The position numbers were made by a program, and so were the translations under genes. From Diphasiastrum complanatum (lineage: Eukaryota; Streptophyta; Lycopodiopsida; Lycopodiales; Lycopodiaceae), in the NCBI GenBank assembly GCA_029204225.1, contig CM055108.1, forward strand, positions 15,214,722 to 15,278,721: a stretch of 64,000 nt of DNA. Direction: 5' to 3'. The notes beneath the pieces were generated by a model. The model had not been told where the DNA came from. It saw nothing but the letters and a program-made list of their open reading frames with translations, and made no database searches. Below, piece after piece: positions 12,261-23,865 of the stretch; positions within the stretch are counted from its first letter, which is position 1, and each line of letters begins with the position of its first letter.

Positions 12261-12949
12261 CACAGAAACAATAACGGAGCTGAAGATGGCGTTAACCACT
12301 TGTTCGACCTTGGAGATGGAGATGGTAGACTCCCATATTTATAAAAGGCCACAGTCCATGTATTTTTTGAATTTTTTAATGTCCCAACTATTGGGAGGGC
12401 ATATTTTGACTTCTCAGAAATCACATTTAACTGTGGCTAAGCACCAGTGACGTTTGTTGTGGCACTCATTAGGTACATGGCATGCACATGTAAAGACATG
12501 CGGACATATGCATAAAGAAGCTGGAAAATGATATTTTGATTATTTAGTGTTTATTTTCTCTCTCCTACATGATTCTCTAAGTTTTCCAATACATCCAAGT
12601 TAAGCATCCTTGGTTTTCATATAGCTAATTTTGATGACATAATACCACCCTAATCCCTTAGTAGCCATTTATTTGTCATGGTGCATGATCCCTTCATTAA
12701 TGCAATGAGGACTTTCTCTATTCCCTAGAGCCTACAAAGTTGCAATGTCTCAATAGATTTTGTTGTTTATAGCTTCCAAAACTGTGGGAGAGCGAATGAC
12801 TGATTACTATCCTGATGTCTGATTTGCCATTCTATTTGTCAAAAGTACGTGTTCATTTTAGTAATATTGTTGATAAGAACTTTTTCTATCCCTAAGAGCC
12901 TATAGAGCTGCATGTTTCAGTGTGTTGTTTGTATTTTATGCCTTTCAAG
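12261..12949. other. non-coding stretch
   Basis: I see no gene or repeat that can be named here. It may include the 3' flank of the Helitron. Confidence 0.5.
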
Positions 12950-13400
12950 ATGCATCTTAAATATAAAGAAATTTGGAAGACACCATAAAATAGACATATT
13001 TTACACATTATTAAACGATTGAAGTATCTAGATGGAAGTACTAAAGAGGATCAAGTTGATGAAATGCCTTGCAATTTAGGAATGGATGCTTCTACAAGGC
13101 CTACACGTAAGAGAGGTCGAGCTACAAATAGTGGTGATTTGACGACAACATGGGCCTTGGAAAAGAGAAACTAATTTCACATTGCTTGCAATAAAATTTA
13201 TGCTAATGCAATTCCTTTCAATGTAATCAAAAGCAAGATATGTTCAGAGCTGCAAGAGAGGTGGGTGGTTCAGTGAAAGCCCCTTCTTATAAGAAATGGA
13301 TGAAAGAATTAAGAAATGGAAAAAAAATTGATTATGAAGGAGTTGCAAATGTTTTAGAATTTAGCTTGATCAATCATTAGCATGAGCAAATTCAAGATTC
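12950..13400 (+). pseudogene. hAT-like transposase N-terminal relic
   Basis: In shifting plus frames one reads IKRLKYLDGSTKEDQ, then a basic RPTRKRGRA segment, then HIACNKIYANAIPFNVIKSK, then MFRAAREVGGSVKAPSYKKW. The IPFNV...PSY pattern is typical of the DUF659 region of plant hAT-family transposases. The match is from memory of the family pattern only. No catalytic core or hAT C-terminal dimerisation block was found nearby, and stops interrupt the frame, so this is at most a fragment. Confidence 0.45.
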
Positions 13401-15180
13401 TAAAATGGACATGCTAAAGCATAACGCTTTGTATAGAAAGAGAAGTAGATTTTCACGTTTTAAAATTATTTTATGCCTACTAAATTTTTATGCAATATCA
13501 GGTCTCTGGTATAGACCATTGCATACATGAGAGCATGTAGAATAGATTGGTATGGGTAATCTCTCATTTGCTCTTTCTCTTTCTTTCTCTGACGACATTG
13601 GTCCTTTGACAATTTTAAGCCTGGATCCATGGTGAGTGAGCCAATTTGCAATTCATCAGATTGTATCTATTGAGTGTTTCATACCTTTGCAATCAGCTTT
13701 TTATAGTTTTAATAACTTTAAAATAATTTGTTTTCAGCTTGTATGACTTGAAAACTTTTCTAATAAATTCCGATGGCCAAAAATGCAAAAATCCATCTAC
13801 CCATGCATTATACAGGATTTTGTAGGTTCAGTGCTCAAAGGTTTCCCAAACACTGATGTTGATCTTGTAACCAACAAAGGCTTAGATAATCAGAAAATCC
13901 ACATAGTAACATACTGATTAAAATTTATACTTGCTAAAATATTGTCCTCGAATCACATTTCAGTGCAACGTGTTCTGTACATTTATTTCGTGGTATTATT
14001 GGATAAGGTCCGAGCATTACGCATTTAGTTCTAGCAATTAGTGCATATGCTTTGAAAGCATCCTTTGAAATTCACTGCAGTCTGTAGCTATTAACCGCCC
14101 AAAAATGCAGAAAACACTGTTTAGATGGGAAAAACTTTATCTACTACATACATATCTTAAGGATGATGAGATTCACAAAAACTTTGGCCATCCCTATTGG
14201 GCTTGCTCTACATATCCAGTACAAAAAAATTGTTTTTAGATTGCACATATGATCGTTCAATGCCGCACATTACACATGATTTATACCAAAGTATATAAAA
14301 GAAACAATTTCATGTATACATGTCGTCTTTGTTGTCATTATTAAGCTATACCTTTCAACATATAATTCTTCAAAGCTATGAGACCTTCAGCACCCTCAAG
14401 GGTATGAATCTTTCATTGCTACAGAACCATTTGAAGCGTTATCTATTTGTTTAGAAATAAAAGTTCACGCGAAGCAATGGCAGCCATCTGTTTATGGCCA
14501 AGCATCCTTGCTATAGTATGTACATGAAAGTGAAGATACAATCAGAATCTCATAGTAAAAGAGCATTTTGTGCTCTTACTTTCAATAAGATAAACATGAG
14601 CTCTTCTTCCCCATTAGCTTAAGGCTTATTGAGTCTGCTTTGATAGATTGGCATTGGTTTAGCTGGGCATGGTGGCTGTTTGGTGGTGGATCAATCCATA
14701 ATTTTCTAGCGGTTCTGGGGCAGCGAAAATAGTGTATGAGTACACTTCGTTGGCGCTTTGCTGGGCCGCCCTGCTAGTAAATGCAACAGATCAACAAACA
14801 CCCTCCTCTCAAAATGCATGGCCGGCTCACAGAAAGAATGAGATGGGTCCCCATCAAAAGTCGAAAGCCCTAATTGAAAAAAAATTTGTTTCATTTTTCT
14901 CTACATATGACACATTCTGTTCTGTACGTGCGACAGGCATCTTTGGTAGACACCTTTTCAGTCTTCTAGCTCTTGCCACAGTTCAAAGATTCAAGCTACA
15001 TATAAATAATCTTGTACAATTCAAAATTATCATATCAAACCTGGCTCCATATGTTCATAGGAGTCAACCAATGCACCTACACAGAGAAGCCAACCAAATA
15101 TGCACATATACTACTAAATTGTAAGCTGATAAAAAAGAATCAGAACAAAGGCCGGTAGAAATGTCTCCTAGGAAAATACA
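13401..15180. other. gene-poor stretch
   Basis: No coding sequence, RNA gene or named repeat was recognised in this AT-rich region. Short open frames here lack family motifs. Confidence 0.5.
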
Positions 15181-15292
15181 TCCTTTGAGGACATCACTTT
15201 GTATATAGAAGACTTAATAGGCTCCTTAATATATTTGACTATAACTAGACCTGATCTTAGTTATAGTGTTGGAAAGTTAAGCCAATTCATCA
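15181..15292 (+). pseudogene. short copia reverse-transcriptase relic
   Basis: The plus strand reads SFEDITLYIEDLIGSLIYLT then ITRPDLSYSVGKLSQFI. This matches the late-RT region of copia elements (compare DITLYRKLVGSLIYL and TRPDLSY in element A). About 37 codons survive without a stop. No flanking LTR or other domain was seen. Confidence 0.8.
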
Positions 15293-15302
15293 AGCTCTTG
15301 AA

Positions 15303-15653
15303 ACAATGCTAGGGAAAAACACCATCAAGCTGTGAATATACTTCACACTGCAAGGATAAAAGCGTATTCTTCTTATCTTATGCTTTGTGGAACTATCAAA
15401 GGCAAATCTAAGCCTGCAAAAACTGGAACCTCGCCAAAGATATGTACATAAAGCCCACAACAGTAGGGAGCGGCTGGCCATCAGGCTATCTAGCAACAAT
15501 GTTAGGGAAAAATACCATCAAGCTGTCGGTATTCTTCACACTGGTGATAAAAGCCTATTCTTCCTATCTTACCTTGCGAGATATCACAGGACGTTTTGTG
15601 GAAGTATCAAAGGCAACTCTAAGCCTGCAAAAACTAGAACCTCACTGAAGATA
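15303..15653. repeat. imperfect direct duplication downstream of NF-YC
   Basis: A unit of about 140-158 bp occurs twice (15303-15442 and 15496-15653). Both copies start ACAATG(C/T)TAGGGAAAAA and end near AAAACTGGAACCTC or AAAACTAGAACCTC. Copy 2 has an extra ~18 bp (GAGATATCACAGGACG). They lie just 3' of the NF-YC stop codon and could be part of its 3' untranslated region. Confidence 0.85.
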
Positions 15654-15838
15654 TTTAGATCAGGCTTGATGCCTCAAAAATCCACCCCACAGTCTTTGAA
15701 CCTTAAGCTATGGAAGTACCCTTCTACTACGAGCGTTATTGAAGTAAAGATTGCGAAAGCAACTAATTTAGCTACAGATAACTGTGAACGGCATATTAGC
15801 ATGTTCTTTCTCACAATGAGCACCTCTTCTAGTGATGG

Positions 15839-16690
15839 TCAACTTGCGGGTGGCCCTGTTGCTGAGGAATTAGTTGCAGGTAGCTGCTGCCACATCTGCT
15901 GAGGCATGTATTGCATAAGGGGTGCACCTTGTTGCTGTGCATAGAGGGTTGCATCGGTTGGCATGGCAGACCTTCCCACTACCATTCCTGCCTGCTGCGG
16001 CAACTGCATAGGGGCACCTGTTACAGCGGCCTGAGCCTGCGGAGCCACATAGTAAAGATTTCCGTAAGGTATAGCCTCTCCTGAAGCTCCCACTGGAAGA
16101 GTAGAACGAGATAACCCCAGCCCCTCCTCTTTCAGATCATCCCTGGGAACAATGTCCACCAAAAAGTCGAAGATGTCCGTCCTAGTGATAGCCGCTGCAA
16201 TATCATTTTTCTGCAAGGTTCTTCGCTTGTTTTCTTCCGTGTGGATCCACGACCGTAGGGTTAATTCCAGAATAAACATCTCGCATGCTTTAGCAAACAA
16301 CACAGGAGCTTCCGCTGAAATCATCCGCACGTCTTCATCTGCCTTCATTATCTTCTTGATGCGAGCCAAAGGCAATTGGTGATTCTTAAAATCCACCACC
16401 TGTTCAGCCTCTTGCATTTGCCCCATCCAGAAACCCTCAAGTTGCTGTTGATGCTGTTGCTGCATATGCTGATAACTAATTTGCGTTGTAGGAAAAGGCG
16501 CAGGGGGCTGGCCGGGGACATGTGGGGCAGCAACAGAGATAGGCTGGGCACTTAATGGTGTCATATGAGATGGCAAATAGGGCAATTGCATCCCAGCAAG
16601 ATTGTGAGCCACGGCGCCATATTGCGTTGGTACATGTCCGCTTACAGCCACTGCAGGCTGCTGCGAGGGAACACGCTGCTGTTGTTCCAT
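15839..16690 (-). CDS. NF-YC (HAP5) CCAAT-binding transcription factor subunit
   Basis: The frame encodes 283 residues from one uninterrupted exon. Residues about 90-190 hold the NF-YC histone-fold core: [20 protein letters not shown], then [20 protein letters not shown], then [17 protein letters not shown], then [19 protein letters not shown], then [17 protein letters not shown]. Known NF-YC proteins pair with NF-YB through this fold; the dimer then binds NF-YA and contacts CCAAT promoters in the nucleus. In many plants NF-YC also partners CO-like factors. The N-terminal 85 residues are Q/P-rich with a QQQHQQQ run, and the C-terminus is Q/A/P-rich with [11 protein letters not shown], both typical transactivation flanks. 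Length and domain order fit the plant family, and an intronless coding region is common in it. No disruptive change was seen. Confidence 0.96.
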   Translation of the reverse strand: MEQQQRVPSQQPAVAVSGHVPTQYGAVAHNLAGMQLPYLPSHMTPLSAQPISVAAPHVPGQPPAPFPTTQISYQHMQQQHQQQLEGFWMGQMQEAEQVVDFKNHQLPLARIKKIMKADEDVRMISAEAPVLFAKACEMFILELTLRSWIHTEENKRRTLQKNDIAAAITRTDIFDFLVDIVPRDDLKEEGLGLSRSTLPVGASGEAIPYGNLYYVAPQAQAAVTGAPMQLPQQAGMVVGRSAMPTDATLYAQQQGAPLMQYMPQQMWQQLPATNSSATGPPAS

Positions 16691-16950
16691 ACTCAGCTCT
16701 AATCCTTCAACCTTTTTTCCTTCACCTCTCGCAATCTACACCCTCCCCCCTCCCCTCGCCTCTGCCTCTGCCTTTGCCTTTGCCTTTGCCTTTGCCTCAA
16801 TATTTTTACGATCCAGTTTTTCGTTACCTTTTTTCTCCGGAAGATCCAGAGCCAAAGGATGCTGGTCTTTAGGTCGCGTCTCCTCGCGCCGACATAACCC
16901 ACTTTCTCCCACTTGGATGCCGGCCACGCGTCGATCATGACACGTGCAGT
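16691..16950 (-). promoter_or_regulatory. NF-YC 5' untranslated/promoter region with hexamer repeat and G-box
   Basis: Just upstream of the start codon the plus strand has seven GCCTCT/GCCTTT hexamers (about 16755-16797), which read AAAGGC/AGAGGC on the gene strand. A CACGTG G-box core lies at 16941-16946, about 250 bp upstream of the ATG. The region is locally richer in G+C and CpG than its surroundings. Assignment as promoter is by position only. Confidence 0.5.
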
Positions 16951-17744
16951 AATCGCAAACGCTTATTTTACCAAAACGTGGCAGAATCTAAATGCTTCTG
17001 GAGATATCCAATGGTGTAGAATTAAAATCGACCAGTGCTAGTCCCCGATGCTCATTGCCTTTCTTGCATAGAGAAGACAAGAGGTACATATAGTGTACCC
17101 TACCACTTTGGACAAAATCCTGTCCACTTGCCCCTTTTCTTGGTCCCTTTATGAGCAAAATGCTATTTTTTTTTGGTTTGCAAAAAAAATTCAAGTGTCA
17201 TAATACATGGCAGAATTGTAAGCAATGCAATTATAGGTAGGCATGTGATCATAATCATATGTAACCCCTTTCGCAGCGAAAACCAATAGACACATGATTT
17301 TTTGCCCTATCCGGCCTCTTAAAAAGCCCCTTACAAAACGAAAACCAATTTTCCTATGTTCGGCCTCTTAAAAAGTGCCTCGCATTTTTTTTTGGAAGTC
17401 CTCAATAGGTCGATGATGGCTTTTTAAATTTAGGTCAGTTTTAAATCAACAAGTTCATTATGTGGCCACTTTGCTTTATCTCCTCTTTTTGTGCCTTGGC
17501 AATTGAGATGTTGGGCAAAACATTATCCCTTTTCTATATTTGGCTTATAAGTGTGGATGGATGGTTGCAACCTGATTGGCCCATTTGAATGGTCTGTTTT
17601 GAGCATTGTCCAAAGTACAAAGAACCAACTTCAGGTCGATGCCATTTCATGTTCCACATATCAAGCTCAATCTGAAAGGAGGGGAGGGGAGGAGAGGAGC
17701 ATTAGAGGAATTCTGAATACAAAAAAAACCTTTTAAGAAATGCC

Positions 17745-18235
17745 ACGTAGATTGACAAAGTATATTAATGTAAATTACCAAAATAAATTCATTTTTTGCC
17801 CAAATTCTACTCGCACTATTTTCGGTGCTTAGCCATTTTATGTATATTACAATTTATAATTCATTGAAAATAGCAAAACATTTTAACTATAGCTCCGATT
17901 GAGATGAAAATTATCTCGTTGGAAAGTGCTTTCCAACGAGATAATTTTCATCTCAATCGGAGCTATAGTTAAAATGTTTTGCTATTTTCAATGATAATTG
18001 ATTGCATATTATACTATGAATAACATGTCATGCTTGCGGGCATGCTTGTGGGCTGCCCCCGACACCGAATTATAGCATTATTAAGAAAACTTTTTTTTTT
18101 TTCAATTCTAATGAGCTACGTTACGTAGATTTCAAATTTGAGTGTTTTGATTGGTCCATGTGTAAGCAAAATTTGAAAAAATATATAAAAAGTATCTTTA
18201 CAAAGAGTCTTTTTTGGATTTAGAGAGGTGGGAGG
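17745..18235 (+). repeat. foldback repeat R1
   Basis: This copy starts near GCCACGTAG and contains the 66-bp-arm palindrome (17861-17994). It then continues with GGGCTGCCCCCGACACC, GTAGATTTCAAATTTGAG and GGTCCATG. These segments recur in R3 (47619-48324, opposite orientation) and partly in R2 (38200-39060). No protein frame is visible. It is best described as a non-coding, non-autonomous repeat family able to form hairpins. Confidence 0.7.
17861..17994. repeat. palindrome, 66-bp arms with 2-bp spacer
   Basis: The arms 17861-17926 and 17929-17994 are exact reverse complements by my base-by-base reading, separated by TG. The centre reads GGAAAGTGCTTTCC. In the single-stranded or RNA form this would make a very stable hairpin. 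Confidence 0.93.
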
Positions 18236-18537
18236 AACCTCCTTTTTCACCTATGGATCGATGGCAAGCCTCCATTTTGAATAAGAGTCTTGTCGGCCAC
18301 CCTAGTCACACTATATCACCCTTAGCATTTAGGCTTCATTCAAAACAAATTTTTGTAGGCCTAAACTATCTTGATTGGCCATTGGAGTGACTTATTAGCC
18401 TAATCACATGAGAGTTCTCATTGTTAACTACATACACACTTATCATAAAAAAATAGCTACTTTTCTTGTATTGGCCACATGACAATACAACAATCATCAT
18501 GGTATATTGAGGCAGTCAATAATTGGAGAATCGAGGT
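18236..18537. other. non-coding stretch before LTR C
   Basis: No gene or family was recognised between R1 and the LTR that starts at 18538. Confidence 0.5.
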
Positions 18538-19240
18538 TGTTGATAAAATTCGAGCAAGCTCACACGTGTGGGGAATGATCCTCAAGAGTGAATGATCTTG
18601 TTAAGCTTTGTGTTTAGCACATAAACTGATTCTAGATTGAATATCAAGATCTAGTACAAAATTTGATGGCCAAAGCACAATCTGGCATGCTAAGAATCAA
18701 AGAATGATTGCTTTGAAAAACAAAAGAGAAGAAGTACAAGAATTCAATGCATTAGCATAAGCCTCTACTCGATTTAAAGAGAGAAAATGAGAGCAAAATT
18801 CAAGCAAACAATAGTATAGATCCAAATTGACATGGAATAGCTTCAAAGCTCGGTTCTTCATCAAAAGTTATGAGAGAGCCTTCACATATTTATGGAGATT
18901 TGAGTAGCTTGAGGTAGAACCATCTCCTTCCTACTTTCTTCCACATCTAAAAGTGAGAACTAGAAAACTAGTGACAGTTGTCACTTTACATGCATGCATT
19001 TCTACCTACTTTTACCAAGTGTCAAATTCTAAACTAGAATTGTACAAATCACCATGCATGTGTCCAATTCACTTTGTGTATGCCTTGCATGTCACTATGG
19101 AACACTTACAATCATTTCATGTGATGTGCCACGAGTTTCTTCGCCAAATTTGGCATTTACAATATTAAACATAACATACACATAGAAAAAACTTTGCCAA
19201 AAGCCTAAAGTCAAGATAGATGATTTTTCATTTTTCAACA
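18538..19240 (-). repeat. 3' LTR of copia C (703 bp)
   Basis: The LTR runs TGTTGATAAA...TTTTTCAACA on the plus strand, so the ends are inverted TGTTGA/TCAACA. On the minus strand a purine-rich AGGAGGAG tract lies directly upstream (plus 19241-19250), as expected of a polypurine tract. It is related to LTR G (7973-8660) and to LTR piece F (31900-32436). Confidence 0.88.
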
Positions 19241-19258
19241 CTCCTCCTAAAAATTAAT

Positions 19259-21293
19259 CTATGTTGACTTGAACATGGATCTTGGAATTATTCCAAGATT
19301 GGCTCTATGCTTGATGAAGGAATTTTTGCTCAAAGGTTTGGTGAGCAAATTTGCAATACAAGATGATGTGTCGATGTGCTCCAAATAGATTTCTCCTCCA
19401 ATGAGCTTCTCTCTCACGAAGTGATGTGCAACTTCGATGTGTTTGCTCCTTGCATGAAATATTGGATTGTTGGCAAGGGCTTGTGTTGAAATATTGTCAC
19501 ACATGATCAATGGTAGATCATCTTCCTTGATAGTCTTTAGCTCTAAAAGCAACCTCTTGATCCAAAGCACTTCTTTTGTTGTAGTAGTAAGTGCCTTATA
19601 TTCAGCTTCACAAGATGAAAGTGATATGGTATCTTGCTTTTTGGAAAGCCAAGATATATGACATATGCACTTGTAGATTTCCGATCTACTTTATCACTAG
19701 CAAAATCCAAGTCAGAATAGCCAACAATAGAAAGATCTTCACTTTTGTATAACAAACCATAATCATAGGTTGAAGATATATACCTAAGTACCCTTTTGGC
19801 CATTTTCCAATGATGAATTGTAGGATTTTGCATTGCTTGGCTCAACTTATGGACACTAAAACCTACATCAGGCCTAGTTATGGTGAGCCAAATTAAGGAG
19901 CCTATAAGACTCCTAAAAAGAGTGACGTCCACGAAGGATCTTTCATCACCTTTGTTAGGGTCTTGTACAATTTGCTCCATAGGAGTATCAATACTCTTAC
20001 AATCTAGCATATTGAACTTTTTTAACATTGAAAGAGCATACTTGGATCGAACAACAAAAGCTTTCTCATTATGGAAGTCAATCTCTAATCCTAAGATGTA
20101 ATGAATTTTTCCAAGATCTTGCATCTTGAATTCTCTTCCAAGTGCAATTCTGGTTTCTTCAACTAAATTGATACAACTTCCTGCTAGGATAATATCATCA
20201 ACATAAGTTAGAAGAATGACAATATCACTATCATAGAACTTGACATACAAGGAATGATCATAGTTACTAAGATTGAATCCTAGTGAGATAAGGAAAGTGT
20301 TAAGTCGAGAATACCATGATTTTGGTGCTTCCTTTAGTCCATAGAGACATTTGAAGAGCAAGCAAACTTTGGTCTTGTCTTGGATGAATCCAAAGGGTTG
20401 TTCCATATAAATTTCTTCTTTAAGATATCCATTTAAAAATGCATTTGAGACATCTAGTTGAAAAACTTGCCATTTGAAAAAACAAGCAATAGAAATGATG
20501 ATTCTAATTGATACCATCTTTGCAACTGGAACAAAAGTCTCCTCATAATCAAGTCCATAAACTTTAGCAAAACCCTTTGCACAAAGTCTTGCCTTGTACT
20601 TGTTGATTGTGTCATCTTGATTATATTTGACTCGAAAAACCCATTTGCAACCAATAGTGTGCTTGTTGGATGGAAGATCCACAAGCTCGCATGTCTTGTT
20701 TGGCAATCAATATATCATATTCCTCCTCCATGGCTAGAAGCCATTCTTTTGAGTTGAATGCATCATATACATCCTTTGGCTCTTCATGTTAAAAAAATAT
20801 GCATAATTAGTGGAGTTGAGTTCCACTTGTTTGCCTTTATCTCCATATGTAAGCCTCTTAGACTCGGATCTTTCTCTTTGTGATCTCCTTGGTGAAAAAA
20901 TTTGAGTGACTCCTCCTCAATTCTCGGCCCCATCTCTCCATGATAATCTTCAAGGGTGATGATAGGGGAATCCTTTTGAGAATCTTTGATCTCGGCCTCA
21001 TCAAAGATGTATTTTTTATTCTCATGAAAAATAACATCTCTACTCTCAATAGAGGGAACATAAATTATGTATGCCTCCTTGAGTATCCAACCATGATCCC
21101 TTTGACTGAATTTGGATCATTTCTTTTCCTTGTTTATAAGGGTACATGAACAAAGCAAGCACATCCAAAAACTCTAAGGTGATCACCTTAGGTTTCTTCT
21201 TAAACAAGACTTCATATGGTGATCTTCCTGCAAGTGTATTTTGAGGTGATCTATTGCACAAATAATTTGCACAATTGATTGCTTCTCCCCAAT
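19259..21293 (-). pseudogene. copia C integrase end, RT and RNase H
   Basis: Reading down the minus strand, the integrase C-terminal region (PQNTLAGRSPYEVLFKKKP, 21046-21293) leads into RT. RT (19543-20706) carries CKWVFRVKYNQDD, QLDVSNAFLNGYLKEE, CLYGLKEAPKSWY, the catalytic YVDD and TRPDVGFSVHKLSQ. RNase H follows with SDLDFASDKVDRKS, CDNISTQAL and RSKHIEV. The frame shifts near 19660, where ATATCTTGGCTTTCC appears to mark a deletion between short repeats, and an earlier break lies near 20710. The 5' part (gag, protease, integrase core, 5' LTR) is missing because the element ends at the junction with D near 21293. It is a dead fragment. Confidence 0.9.
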
Positions 21294-23532
21294 TGCATAC
21301 ACACCAGAATACAATGGTGTGGCAGAAAGAAAAAACAGAATGCTAGTCGAAGGAGCCAGATGCATGATGACACAGGCTCAATTGCCAGGCCAATTCTGGG
21401 CCGAAGCAATAGCTGCAGCAGTACATCTGTAGAACAGATCAACGACAGCGTTGGAGAACAAAACACCGTACGAGATGTGGACAGGCAAAAATCCTGATAT
21501 GTCATACGCACGAGTGTTTGGATGTGCAGCATACAAGCACATTCCAAAAGAAAAGAAAATCAAGCCCGACGACAAATCCAAACAAACAATCATAGTCGGC
21601 TACTCGAACGGAACACATGTGTACAGACTCTACGATCCAACCACGAGGAAGGTTGTTTCGAGTAGAGATATGAAGTTCAACGAGTCCACATTCCCTGGAC
21701 TGAAAGACAAAGAGGCCATGAGATCTTCACACTGCTGCCTATTCAAGAGGGAGATCGAGGACAGTCATTAAATCATAATGCAGGACCCCAGACTCTAGAG
21801 CAGCAGGAAGCAGAGGATCGACCCCACGAACAAGAAATGTTTGAGCAGCGACGAAACGAACCTCGAAGGTCAACAAAACAAAGAAGATCTCTAGACCGCT
21901 ATTCTGACAATCTTCAATGGAGCGAAGACACACAATTCGAGTACTGCAGTTTTACAGAAGATCCAGGTACATACCAAGAAGCTATCCAGAGTCCAGAGAG
22001 AGAATTCTAAAAACAAGCAATGTCAGAAGAGATCGAGTCGATGAGGCGAAATGAGGCATGGACATTAGAGCCACTGCCATAAAACAGAAAAGTAGTCGAC
22101 TGCAAATGGGTGTACAAGAAGAAGCTGAAATCAGATGGCACCATTGGCCGCTACAAAGCAAGGCTTGTCGCGAAGGATTACACACAGAGATATGGTGTCG
22201 ACTATTTCGACACACATTCACCCATGGTCAAGATGACAAGCATAAGACTGCTCCTTGCATATGCCACACAGTACAATATGGAAACTCACCATATTGACGT
22301 GAAAGCAGCCTTTCTCCATGAAAATCTAGAGGAAGAAATTTTCATGAAGCAACCTGAAGGCTATAAAGACCCCGACAACAGACAATATGTTTGTCGATTG
22401 CAGAGATGCATCTACAGTCCAAAACAGGCATCACGAGCCTGGTACAAAAAGCTTGATGGTCTTCTGAAGTCCCTAGACTTCAATCCTACTCAACCAAACT
22501 GTAATGTCTACATCAAAAGAGTAATAAAGGATTTTTGTAATATTGACCATTTTTGTAGATGATTCACTGATGATAGGAAATTCCTTGATGTTAATCAAGG
22601 ACACGAAGAGTCAGATTTCCGAAAACTATCACAGATTTTGGAGAAGCAACAAAATGCCTAGGGCTGGAGATCAGAAGAGATCAAACAAATGGCGAAATGC
22701 ACTTAAGTCAGTCAGAGTATGCCTAAAAAGTGCTGAAGCAGTACCACATGATGGACTGTGAAAAGAAAGCCACACCAATGATAGCTGGAGCCAAGCTCAC
22801 AAAATAGGATTGCCCAAAAACAGAAGATGGCAGGTATACCCTACCAAAATTTAATCGAAAGTCTGATGTATTTAACGAATTGTACCAGACCCGATCTCGC
22901 CTTCTCTGTTTACGCATTGAGCCAATTCTATTCCAATCCTGGTCTAGCACATCAAAAAATGGCCAAACAAATCCTATAGTATCTGAAGGGTACCCAAAAT
23001 GTTGGATTAACCTACAGAGCTAGAAACGAAACGAAAGGATTCGAGCTGCATCACTACAGTGATGCGAGTTGGGCGAGCTACAAAGATGACAACAAGTCCA
23101 TAACTAGAGGCTGTACGATAGCGTGCGGAGTTGCAATCAGTTGGATATGCAAAAAACAAACCTTGGTAGCTCAATTCTCTTGCGAAGCTGAGTATGTTGC
23201 AGCCTCGAAAGTGGCGAATGAGGTAGTGTGGCTACATATGATATTGGAGGCAGTCAGGATACCACAAGAGGGGCCAAACACAATGATGATGGACTCTCAG
23301 AGTGCCATCTATCTGTCCCAGGATCCTATCTTCCATTCAAAGACAAAGCACATTCCTCTGAAGTACCATCATATTCGAGATTTGATCTCAAAAGGAGAGC
23401 TCCAGATCCAGTTCATAAAATCAAAAAATATGATTGCAGATCTTCTCACAAAACCGCTCGACAAGCCACTCTTTACCAAGCAAAGAGAGACAATTGGATT
23501 AAATGAACAGAGCTGCAAGATTCAAGAGGGAG
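21294..23532 (+). pseudogene. copia D integrase end, RT and RNase H
   Basis: The plus strand begins inside the integrase core with YTPEYNGVAERKNR (the catalytic glutamate region) and goes on to NKTPYEMWTGKNPDM and VFGCAAYKHIPKE. RT follows with CKWVYKKKLKSDGTI, HHIDVKAAFLHENLEEE and SPKQASRAWYKKL. The catalytic box appears as FVDD after a frameshift near 22543, and TRPDLAFSVYALSQF lies near 22880. RNase H has YSDASWASYKDDNKS, SCEAEYVAAS and TKHIPLKYHHIRD. Several stops and shifts exist. The family differs from A, B and C. The purine tract AGAGGGAG before 23533 leads into its LTR. Confidence 0.9.
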
Positions 23533-23865
23533 TGTCAGAAATGGTGAACTCCTGCAACTTTGTGGCAGCACGAACAAGACACGAAGGTCGAACAATTCGT
23601 GACAGTCAACGTGACTTTGACTCAAAGAACGAACGAGAAAAATTTGCGACAATCAACGTGTCTTTGACTCGAAGCACGAACGATTCATGAATCAATTGTG
23701 AATCGCAAACACCCCTCCAGGACCGCAAAGCCGAAAAAGGGATGCGAAACGAAAAGTACGAAAAGAACGAAAGCAAACGGGAGATTACGAAACAGACGAA
23801 GGAAATCTTTCGCGCTACCAGCTGGCAGCTCAACGGGCTTCACGCCCAGCTGAAACGAGTAGCAA
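23533..23865 (+). repeat. truncated 3' LTR of copia D
   Basis: The LTR starts TGTCAGAAATGG just after the polypurine tract. It holds GAAACGAAA-rich sequence and GCTACCAGCTGGCAGCTCAA. The sequence from about 23650 matches the relic at 34150-34370, but in D it stops after GTAGCAATG at 23865, where the gypsy H LTR begins. Confidence 0.8.

Noticed and set aside
16699-16938. Minus-strand frames with Arg-Gln or Lys-Ala repeats upstream of NF-YC
   Set aside because: They are translations of the hexamer repeat in the 5' region and have no conserved continuation.
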